NCBI GenBank assembly: GCA_033961575.1
Contig: CM066737.1
Span: 53,978,771-54,042,770, forward strand
Source of the DNA: Aselliscus stoliczkanus
Taxonomy: Eukaryota; Chordata; Mammalia; Chiroptera; Hipposideridae
Length of the DNA stretch: 64,000 nt
Direction: 5' to 3'
In this document: positions 55,141 through 64,000 of the stretch, piece by piece
Position numbering within the stretch: position 1 is the stretch's first letter
Layout: each line of letters starts with the position of its first letter
Notes under the pieces: generated by a model
What the model was told of the DNA's origin: nothing
What the model saw: the letters and a program-made list of their open reading frames with translations, nothing else
Database searches by the model: none
Program-made: the position numbers and the translations under genes

Positions 55141-55544
55141 TATCATTGGTCAACATCAGACAGTTTGTTGGTGTCGGAACCAGGGTTGCAGTGTGGGTGA
55201 CCTGGTTTACAGATTTCTGTTCTCTAGCTCAAGCCCTACCTCCAGAGGCCAGAGTTAATGCCCTACAGACATTAAAACTCCTCAAATGAATTGAATTAGA
55301 GGTGGTTCTGAGAGGAATATCAGTATCTCCAGAGGGAAGCCAGGGGTTAACAAGACACTGTTATTAATTAGTTCATGTATCTCCTTAGAGACTAAATATC
55401 ATTCAATCATTTATTCCTGTGGCCAAATCATGAAGGACAATCACTATTCACATTATAAACCTCAGCTTTCTCTAGCAAACTAGGAATAGAATATAACTTT
55501 CTTAACTTCATAAGGGTTAACCATAAAACACCTATACTAATATC

Positions 55545-55745
55545 TCACTTAAAAATGAAATTTTACATCAGAATTTCTATAAAATTTGAAAAAAGACAAA
55601 TATTTCCTCTATCATTGTTTCCATTAATATTAAGCATTGTACTGGAGGTTTTAGTCAATGGAGCAAGAAAAAAATAAACATTATAACGGATGGTGTGGAA
55701 AGGAGGAAACAAATCTGTCTACATAAAAAAAAACAATCCATGGAA
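55545..55745 (+). repeat. Small old L1 relic (RT region)
   Basis: TATTTCCTCTATCATTGTTTCC, GCATTGTACTGGAGGTTTTAG and AGCAAGAAAAAAATAAA resemble the RT segment after the GCPLSP motif. Short and diverged. Confidence 0.55.
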
Positions 55746-57103
55746 AACTCTTAGAACAAAAGGGAGAAAACTTGTTGGAATATTAAAGAATAGTGGTATG
55801 GATTGCCTGGAATCTATTAGTTCTGTTTTCCTTTTTCCATTGTAATGGAATTATAGCCTCACAACTCCCTGATATATTTCATTTCCTAGTCTCCCTTACA
55901 ATGAAATGTGGCCATGACACTAAGTTCTCATCAATGGAATTTGAGTGTAAGTGATGTGGGACATTTACTTGCCAGGGCATTACAACAGTAGGACACCACC
56001 TCCACTCTCTTCCTGCTCTCTTTGAGCTGGATCATAAATCTATGATCATCAAGCAGGTAAACAGTTCTTTGGCAGTCAAGTAAAAACTGCATCTCTTTTC
56101 ATAATAAACTCCCCCCCCCAAAAAAAAAATTAGGATTACAAATGGCACCAATAATGCTGCAATGTGATTACAAAAATATTGTGATGACGAGTTAGGGATG
56201 TAGTGTTATGTCCATCTCAGCTTACTGATAGTAAATGCTATTGGCTAAGAATACTTGAGGTACTCATCTGGACCCATGCTACCTGTGGCAAACCCCCATA
56301 GACATTTCCCCAACTGGAACCAAATTTGGCTGGACCGGCCCTTGTAGTTTTTCTTATGATTTCAAGATGCACTTCAGCAACACATCAGGAGACTTTGAAA
56401 AATCAAGGTTAATTACTCACAGGTTCTAGAAGGTACACTGCATGACCAAGGGCCACCCAAAGACGTTGCAGTTAGAGAGAGAGAGAACTCTGGCTTTATT
56501 AGGGTCCAAGGACAGGATGGCTAGTGTTTTACAGGTTTACTCTTTATTGGAGAATTTAAAACAGAAGCATGGATTTGGGCACAAGAAGGGAAAAATGGGG
56601 TCACTAACCCTGTTAGTTATATAGGTTTACCAGGGCTTTCTAAAAGGGTACCTTCATGGATGGGGTCAGCCTGGATGTGTATCTTGTTGTTTAGCTAGTA
56701 GCTGTCATACAGCTGGCAGTATGTTTTTTTGAGATGGATGTCTTTGAAATAGATGCCTTGGCATTCAAAAGCTTAATGTCAGGCATTTAGATTACAATAA
56801 AAAAGCCTAATGTCAGGCACTTATACTACATATAGTAATATATGTGCTGCTATGATAATGATATTTTTCAGCAAGTAAGATATCACAAATACAATACTTC
56901 CAAATCAGTATGAAGTATAAATGATATTTTAAAATATCTGCAATAACTGTAATGTGCCTTGAGATTATACATGATGTTTAAATATGTATTGAAATTTTTG
57001 TGACAAAAATTATAAGTATGGTTGCCACTACATTTGTTCTTGGCCCATGTTCATAAATGAAGAAAATGCTAAATTTCAGTTGGAGGTTGGTAAAATTAAA
57101 AAT
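55746..57103. other. No assignable feature
   Basis: Unassigned sequence. The part around 56240-56700 (CTCTGGCTTTATTAGGGTCC) feels LTR-like but lacks clear TG...CA ends. Confidence 0.4.
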
Positions 57104-57112
57104 AAATTCTTT

Positions 57113-57214
57113 GGGCCAGCTGAGTGGCGCAGTGGTTAAGCACTGGCTTGGGAAGCCAGCGGCCCTGGTTCGGTCCCACATATGAGGGCCAGTAACACTG
57201 CCCTCAAAAAAAAA
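57113..57214 (+). mobile_element. tRNA-derived SINE (short form), copy 11
   Basis: GGGCCAGCTGAGTGGCGCAG to AACACTGCCCTC plus poly(A), flanked by AAATTCTTT-type duplicates. Confidence 0.92.
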
Positions 57215-57219
57215 ATTCT

Positions 57220-58400
57220 TTTAATTTTCAAATTTATAGATTCTCTGAGTTTTACCCTTAGATCTCCTTAAAGGGTATATGGATTTCATGTTAAAACCTG
57301 TCTTCACAGAGAAACAAGACCAAAAGCACCTTTATATCTAAATTCTCACACAAAGGAGAGCTGTCCACTGTCGTAAAATGCTTATCTCAGATGATCAGGT
57401 AAGCAGAAGTAAACTTCTATCTTCTTTAAGAATCTTATTTATTGCTGGGCCCATTTACTAAGCAGCCTAGAATTTACTCCAAATAATGCAGAAATTGGTA
57501 GCAGTAGTGGTGATGTTGTAGGTTAGTATCCATGAAGTTGACTTTGAAACATAATTTACTGTACTGGGTGTTTATTATGGTGGGTCTTTGGGATCAATGC
57601 CTGTAGAAGAGAAGCAAAGTAAGCACAACTGGGCAGAGGCAGAAGTAATGTTGAAATGCAGGCCCAAAAAGCAACCGCCATGACTGACTGCATTAGGGGA
57701 CCTCGGGGGGGGAAATAGCCAGTTAGAATTGTCCTACAGTGGCCAGAAATGCTTGGGCCATCACAAACCCACCTCAATCAGCCACTGGATATAGGTAAGA
57801 TGTCTCTCTGAAACTGGGGCTTTCCTTGTAGGGGGTAAAAGCTGACGACTATCTACTGAAAAGACTCCTAGAATGTGGGTCAAGTACTTTCTTGAAGAGT
57901 ATTCTGTATGGCAGAACTTCATGTCCAACACTGTTCACTCCTTTTGCTGATCAAATATATTTCTTTATATAGGTCTGGGAAGCAGCTCCTCCAGGGTTCT
58001 GGGGAATAATTCTTTTTTGGGGAAACTTAGAGGAAGATTTGCGGAATGAAGTACAGCTTATGCTTCTGCAGCTAGTTTCAGGGTCACAACTGATACTGAT
58101 TATCACCCTCCTCTATTCATTCTAGGTTCCCTTTCCCTTCAGCTGGTCACTGTAGCTCACCATGACAGGGCACTGTAGCCTCTTTCCTGATGAGTCTTCA
58201 GCCACTGATTTCTATGCTCTTCTTTAGCCAAGGTTATCACACTTTACCATTCATCATAAAAATTGGGCAAGAACGTACAAACAGGCACTCAGATAAATCA
58301 CTTAAATACCAAGACTATTCAGCTTGCCCCCATTGTGAAAAAACAGTCCTTCCTCCTGTTGATGATTAGGGTCAATTGATCCTGTCACGTGGTATAATAA
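57220..58400. other. No recognisable gene or repeat
   Basis: Unassigned sequence. A 73-codon minus frame (57556-57777) has no recognised domain. Confidence 0.45.
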
Positions 58401-58409
58401 AGAATGTAG

Positions 58410-58519
58410 AGCCGGCCGAGTGGCGCGGTGGTTAAGCGCTGGCTTGGGAAGCCAGAGGCCCCGGTTTGGGTCCCACATATGAGGGCCAGTGACACTGCCC
58501 TCAAAAACAAAGAGAAAAA
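58410..58519 (+). mobile_element. tRNA-derived SINE (short form), copy 12
   Basis: AGCCGGCCGAGTGGCGCGGT to TGACACTGCCCTC and an impure poly(A), flanked by AAAGAATGTA / AAAGAATATA. Confidence 0.93.
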
Positions 58520-58559
58520 AAGAATATAAATCATTTTTTATCCAAAACGAAGTGCTTAA

Positions 58560-59480
58560 TTTTCTTTTTAAATTGAGGTGTAATTGACGTACAATGTTAT
58601 CTTAATTTCAGATGTACACCATAATGATTTGATATTTATATATATTGCAAAAGGATCACCACAGGGAATCTAACATTCATCACCACATATAGTTACAATT
58701 TTTTTTCTTATGATGAGAACTTTTAAGAAATACTCTCAGCAACTTTGAAGCATACACTATAGTATTATTAGCTATAGTCACCTTTACATCCCCATGACTT
58801 ATTTATTTTTTTACTGGAAGCTTCTATATTTGACCACCTTCACCCATTTGCCCACCACCCATCCCCTGCATCTGGTAAACCATCAATCTGTTCTCTGTAT
58901 TTTTGAGCTTTTTTTTTTTTTTTTTAGATTCCACATTAGGTTTAAGTGAGATCATACAGTATTTATCTTTCTTTGTCTGACTTATTTCACTAAGCATAAT
59001 ACCCTCAAAGTCCATCCATGTTATAGCAATGGAAAAGTTTCCTTCTTTTTATGGATGAATAAAACATTTTCTTTATCTGTTATTCCATAGATGGACACTT
59101 ATGGTGCTTCCATGTGTTGGCTATTGTAAATAATGCTGAAATGAAAATGGGGTGCATATATCTTCTCAAGTTAGTGTTTTTGTTTTCTTTGGATGAATAC
59201 CCAGGAGTGGAATTACTGGATCTAAAGGTAGCTCTATTTTTAATTTTTTGAGAAACCTCCATACTGTTTTCCATAGAGGATGAACCAATTTGCAGTCTCA
59301 CCAAAAATGCACAAATGTTACCTTTCTCCACATCCTTTCCAACATGTTTTACTTCTTGTCTTTTTGGTAGTAGCTATTCTAACAGCTGTGAAGTGACATC
59401 TCATTTTGGTTTTGATTTGCATTTCATTAATGACATTGAGCAGCTTTTTATGTATCTGTTGGCCATCTATCTGTATGTCT
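58560..59480 (-). repeat. L1 fragment, minus strand (ORF2 C-terminus and 3'UTR)
   Basis: Starts with AATTGAGGTGTAATTGACGT, a typical L1 3' end in reverse, then TAAGTGAGATCATACAGTAT, GTCTGACTTATTTCACTAAG and GGATGAATACCCAGGAGTGG, the ORF2 C-terminus in reverse. Ends near 59480. Confidence 0.88.
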
Positions 59481-59769
59481 CTTGCCTCATTTTGTTTGAC
59501 TATGTTTGGTTTTGTGTATTAAGATGAAATTTCCACCTTTCCCAGTCTTGAAGGAATGGCCTTGTGTAGGAGAAGAGCCTTATCGTTCAACCTTGCCCTA
59601 GCTCTTGACTGTATCTCGAACCTTTGTGATTGTCCAAGTAGTCTATTTTATTTTTAATAGCCCCAGTTGTTAAGGGAGTGCCAAGACCTATTAGTGTCCC
59701 AAAATGGGGTTCTCAATCAGCACCTAGATTTGAGCTGTTTGGAAGCCAGACCCTCAGGCAGCAGCTTTT

Positions 59770-59873
59770 TTTTTTTTTTTGAGGGCCGTGTCACTGGCCC
59801 TCATATGTGGGACTGAACCGGGGCTGCTGGCTTCCGAAGCCAGCGCTTAACCACCGCGCCACTCGGCCGGCCC
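59770..59873 (-). mobile_element. tRNA-derived SINE (short form), copy 13
   Basis: Reverse orientation with a perfect 14-bp duplication AGGCAGCAGCTTTT (59756-59769, 59874-59887); well-preserved sequence. Confidence 0.95.
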
Positions 59874-59899
59874 AGGCAGCAGCTTTTAAAGTATGAAAC

Positions 59900-61120
59900 T
59901 ATATACAGTCCTGTGGGACTGCAAGCATATGCCTTACCTGCCACCATACCAGGCAATCTGAAGGTGTCCCCTGGGTGACAGTCACACAAATTGGGGTTTC
60001 AGATGAGTGTGTAAGCTCTTTTCTAGAAGATACCAGTGAGCTGTAGCAAGGCAGAGGAAGAGTGCAAAGATGGTGACCCTGGCTTGTGTTTCCTGGAAGC
60101 ATCTTCATAGGCCTCTAGATGTGTGCTAGACCTGAAGCTTTCTCCTCTGACCAAAGCTCCAGGTCAAACACATAGGCCCCTTTCACAGAAAGACTGGGGT
60201 TTTTGCTATCTATGCATTGCATGGCGGGTAGTTAACTGCCAAGATCTGTTTCTTCAATTTTTATAATCCCATGGGTTTCAGGAATACAAGACTCTCTGGC
60301 CATGAGAGACAGGCATTCAAGAGGTGTCCTCTGGGTGACATCAGACATAAAAACTGAGGCATCAAACACATGTAAGAGCTCCCCTCCAAGAGACACTTGT
60401 GCTCTGGAGTGCTGTAGAGAGCTCAAAGATAGTGTCCACCTTTTGAGGTATCTGGAAAGGTTTACTATCAGATGCAGCTATGATGACAAACTCATAGGCC
60501 TCTTTCACAGAGCTCATGGGTCTTTTGCCTCTTGCTGTATCCTGAGGGTAGTACTATTTAAGAACACTTTCTCTGTTGGTCACAGTCTTGTGGGACTCAT
60601 GAGTATAAGTCCCACTGGTCACCAGAGCAAGGAATGTAGAGGTGTCCCCTGGCAACAACAGCTGGAAAAATTAAGGCACCAGATAAAGTTATAAGCTCCT
60701 TTCTAAGAGATACTGGCAAACTGGAGTGAGACAGAGGGAGAGTATAGAGTTGGTGCCCACCAGCCTACATTCCCTTACAGTTTCTTTGTAGGCCTCTAGA
60801 AGTTTGCCAGACCTAAGTTCCTGGACAAGCAAATAGGCTTCTTTCTCAGAAAAAGAAGAGTGTATTTCAGTCTGCTATTTGTGAAGTGCCCTGGGGGAGG
60901 TATCTGCCAAGACCTGTCTCTCCAATTGTTACAGTCCCATGGGATCCAGGAACACAAGTTCTCCTCACCCCTCCAGTACCAGAGCCAGGTTATCATGAGT
61001 TGCAACTGGGTTGCAGGTGCAAAAATGAAGTGCCAGAAAGCTTGATTCCAAGAAATACTGTCACTGTGAAGTAGTGTGGTAGAGGGAGAATGCAAAGATG
61101 GCACCTGTTGAGGGAGAGAA
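59900..61120 (+). repeat. Degenerate ~330-bp tandem repeat, three to four units
   Basis: AGGTGTCCCCTGGGTGACA (59962) recurs as AGGTGTCCTCTGGGTGACA (60322) and AGGTGTCCCCTGGCAACA (60641). TGCCAAGATCTG...TCCCATGGG (60237) recurs at 60907. GGCCTCTAGATGTGTGCTAGACC (60109) recurs near 60789. Spacings are ~320-360 or about twice that where a unit has decayed. I could not name the family. The 237-codon minus-strand frame across it (60796-61509) has no known domain. Confidence 0.75.
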
Positions 61121-61289
61121 AAAAAAAAGATAGTGCTTTCAGCTTTAGCAAGCACTAAAGGTAGAGGGAGAGTGCAAAGACGGTGCCTGCCAGTTGGAGG
61201 GTAAAGGTGGGATCTTCTGAGAGAGAAAAAGTCTAAACTAAAAGAAAATAAACAAAAATGGCACTTGCTAGCTTTAGAAATGACACTCC

Positions 61290-61425
61290 ACAGTGACAGT
61301 ATCTCTAGATGGGACAGGGGTGGGCATGAGGGAGAAGGGGAAGAGACAAGACAACACCTGAAGCTAATTAAAAATATAAATAAATAAGTAAATAAACAAA
61401 CAAACAAAAACAACAAAAAAAACAT
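61290..61425 (+). mobile_element. Short L1 3'-end insertion
   Basis: GGGCATGAGGGAGAAGGGGA then CACCTGAAGCTAATTAAAAA and an AATAAATAAGTAAATAAAC tail, as in the younger L1 3'UTRs here, but internally shortened. Confidence 0.7.
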
Positions 61426-61989
61426 CCCTCTGTCCTTAAGCCGAAACATTAATTGTTGGCGTCTTGCTGCATTCAGATTGACAAATTTGCCCCAGGAAAG
61501 CTGATGCACATTGTTAAAGTTGATTCTTTATGCCTTCCAAGGTTTCTGACTCCTGCTTCTTGAGTATAATGATATAGTCACATCATCCTCCCCCTAGGAA
61601 GTCTTTCTCTCATGTACCTTGAAAGAGTGTAGGAAATTCTATTCCACTCTTCAGAGGTATTTCTACTTACTTTGTAAGCCTCCCTCTCTTTTTAGTTTTG
61701 GATTTCAGCAGACGTCTAAAGAGTGGTTCTTGTGTGTTAGGGTCCTGCCAGATTTTCAAATTTGTCACACCATTTTCCTATGATCACCAGAAGCTCATCT
61801 GGCTTGTTTATTCATCGCCAACCAACCTCTGCCAGAATTGGCAATATCTCCATAGGAAAAGTTGCAGCTCTTAAGTGCACATTGGAAAGATTCTATCTTC
61901 TGTGGAACTTTGTTCCTTTAGCCTTCATTGTTTCTACACTTCTCTGATGCCTTCAAAACTAGATTTTATTAATATATCTGGATTTTCTA

Positions 61990-62040
<51 letters not shown>
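61990..62040 (+). repeat. (TA)n microsatellite
   Basis: About 25 uninterrupted TA units. Confidence 0.97.
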
Positions 62041-62042
<2 letters not shown>

Positions 62043-62766
62043 AATAGGAGCAATGGCATAGAACAAACTACTTCATCTAAATGGAAAGAAAAATGCATAT
62101 GTGTTTGTTAAAATACCCCAGCTTATTTGCATGTATACTCCCAGTTGAGCATGACCACCATAGAAAAGCATTTGTACATATGCACTTAGAGACATGTGCC
62201 ATGAAGTTCAGCAACAGTGTAATAAGGAAAAATTTGAATTACAAAAAAATATCTATCAATATGGGAATGGATGGATAAATTGTGGTATATTCATAGAATA
62301 AAATGTTGTTCAAACACCAAAATTAATGAATTAAAGATACATGTCTAAATATGAAAATATTTCAAAAAGTGATACCTGATAAAAACAAAGGCAAAGAACA
62401 AAACAAAGCATCACAATACTTACACACTTTAAGAAACTACACAAAACATTACTATGTAATCATGGACACACAATATGGACTAAAAGTATAAAATTGTAGA
62501 TTGAAAATAAATAAAATTATAACTCTTACTTCTGAGGTCAGAAGAGTGGTGATGGGATTAACTGGAGGAATAAAGAGGAATTCAACCATATTTATCATGG
62601 ATTATTTCATTTTTATTTATTTCTCAAGGAATGTGATAAAAATAAAATATATAAACCTTTTTTGTACTGTGCAACAAGCACCTGGATGTTGTTTTGCTAT
62701 TCTCAGTACTTCTGTGTCAGTTTGAAACTTTCAAACCTTAAAAACAAAATAAAACAAAACAAAAAC
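62041..62766. other. No recognisable gene or repeat
   Basis: A-rich unassigned sequence. GAATGGATGGATAAATTGTGG followed by CAAACACCAAAATTAATGA (near 62260-62340) is a faint echo of L1 ORF2 end sequence. Confidence 0.4.
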
Positions 62767-62853
62767 AGGGTCTGGCCGAGTGGCACTGTAGTTAAACGCT
62801 GGCTTGGGAAGCCAGCAGCCCCGGTTCGGGTCCCACATATGGGGGCCAGTTAC
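62767..62853 (+). mobile_element. tRNA-derived SINE, copy 14, 3'-shortened
   Basis: GGTCTGGCCGAGTGGCACTG to CACATATGGGGGCCAGTTAC, then an AAACAAAACA tail; the GACACTGCCCTC end is missing. Confidence 0.9.
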
Positions 62854-62854
62854 A

Positions 62855-63600
62855 AAAACAAAACAAAACAAAACTCAGTTCAAATATAGCCTCTCTGGTG
62901 AAGCAGCCTCTGATTCCCTCAAGCAGACTTAATAGCTCTCTTTTGCCTATGCCCACAAATTCTTCTCCCTGATATCTCTTGTAACACTAATAACAATCTA
63001 CTTTCATAATCTATTTTCTCCTATGATACTAGCTGCATATGAAAAAATGTACAAGTAACTAACACTCTGGTAAGAATTAAAGAGTTTAACTGAATCAGAA
63101 TAAATGCATGAGCATTTTTTATGGCACTCAGGTGATTCTAATGTGCAGCCAGGGATATTAACCAACACCTTCATTTTGAGCTTCATGAGAGCAGGTATTC
63201 CTGAAAGGTGGAGACTGGATCTCCCTTAGTCATTTTGTGTGTCTGCCTCCTGGAAAAAGAAATGACATAAAGCTGTTTGCTTTATGTCATCTTGGAACAC
63301 CACTTGTGCTACTCCTATTAATATTAATTTGGCTTCATCCTTCTCATTAGAGTATTAAGAAGCAAAAGTATGTCACTAGCAGCTACAGGCTTGGTGAAAG
63401 CAGCAAGCATCTCTGAAAGGTCATGTAACTCATAAGTTTCCTGTTAGGTCCAAGAAGTTATATCTTTGAAAAATCTGATCTGTTACCACATAGGGATAGG
63501 TCCCCTGATCATTGATTGGACTATGCCATACAAAACAATCATGGGTGTATGTTCTGGGACCAAATGCTACTCACACATAATCTTTGAAATTCCTTCTCCA
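62855..63600. other. No recognisable gene or repeat
   Basis: Unassigned intergenic sequence. Confidence 0.45.
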
Positions 63601-63604
63601 TTTT

Positions 63605-64000
63605 TTTCATATTTTAAGTTTTTTCAGTTTCATTGAAACTAAATTGATATGTAACATTGTATAAGTTTAAGGCATACAATGTGTTGACTTGATACATTTA
63701 TATATTGTAGTATTATTCCCTCTGTGGCATTAGCTAACACCTCAATCATGTCACATAATTACCATTTCCTTTTTTGTTGTGAGATCATTTAAAATCCATT
63801 CATTTGGCAACTTTCAATATATAATGCAATATGGTTAACTATAATCACCATGCTGTACATTAGATCTCCATAATTTATTCATCTTATAATTGGAAGTTTT
63901 TACCATTGACCAACATCTCCATGTTACACGATCCCCAGTCCTTGGTTACCATCATTCTACTCTCTTGGTTTTATGAGTTCAGCTTTTTTTAGATTCCATA
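63605..64000 (-). repeat. L1 3' end, minus strand, cut by the window edge
   Basis: TTTCATTGAAACTAAATTGATATGTAAC and TAAGGCATACAATGTGTTGA, then CTCCATAATTTATTCATCTT and the closing TTTTTAGATTCCATA, match L1 3'UTR sequence in reverse (compare 58590-58935). The rest lies beyond the window. Confidence 0.85.

Noticed and set aside
56442..56624. Old LTR in 56240-56700
   Set aside because: Wording resembles some mammalian LTRs, but I found no TG...CA ends, TATA or poly(A) signal in order.
60796..61509. 237-codon minus-strand frame
   Set aside because: It runs through degenerate tandem repeats and an L1 tail; the hydrophobic Phe-rich start is translated from A/T-rich sequence.

Overview
This is a mammalian, non-coding, retroelement-dominated window. 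A VES-type tRNA SINE at 1428-1630, a second tRNA-derived SINE family with about 14 copies, and a relatively young L1 family point to a bat. The second SINE family and the young L1s fit a horseshoe or leaf-nosed bat lineage better than a fruit bat, but that is inference. A decayed, intron-bearing serpin gene at 51838-53646 most resembles SERPINA7 (thyroxine-binding globulin), which is X-linked in other placental mammals. With the very high L1 density, this suggests X-chromosomal sequence. No intact host gene was found.

Layout. 1-16002: an old plus-strand L1, broken by a VES SINE, a tRNA SINE, a solo class II ERV LTR (5068-6183) and a complete-length betaretrovirus-like provirus (7309-15233). 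The provirus has paired 419-bp LTRs, a 6-bp target duplication, a Lys3-like primer binding site, broken gag, pro/dUTPase, pol and env, and an RNA export element of the MPMV CTE type. 16003-16135: purine microsatellite. 16280-23878: a degenerate ACTA-rich tandem array with a longer module present twice, split by a Tigger1 DNA transposon and by an L1 (16604-19935) that keeps an intact ORF1 but has lost most of ORF2. 23881-23961: an 81-bp mariner MITE. 25815-29250: L2 and old L1 relics with a younger L1 nested inside.

30186-40210: a minus-strand composite of two closely related young L1s, one 5'-truncated and one full length. The full-length copy has an intact ORF1, a nearly intact ORF2 and a 2.6-kb 5'UTR carrying three GC-rich ~195-bp monomers spanned by a 293-codon sense ORF. 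40560-45340: another old plus-strand L1 holding an unusually long (~446 bp) form of the tRNA SINE. 45345-49438: low-repeat sequence with three SINEs and a candidate CTCF motif. 49441-50783: a degraded mariner with most of its transposase. 51838-53646: the serpin pseudogene. 53650-64000: mostly unassigned sequence with MIR, SINE and L1 relics, a degenerate ~330-bp tandem repeat (59900-61120) and a TA microsatellite.

There is no operon-like cooperation here. The structure is a record of nested insertions, with target duplications giving their order: array, then Tigger1, then L1 16604-19935; and old L1, then solo LTR and provirus. What can still be read as protein is mainly retroelement: two intact L1 ORF1 frames, one L1 ORF2 with a few lesions, and provirus frames broken by about four indels and three internal stop codons.
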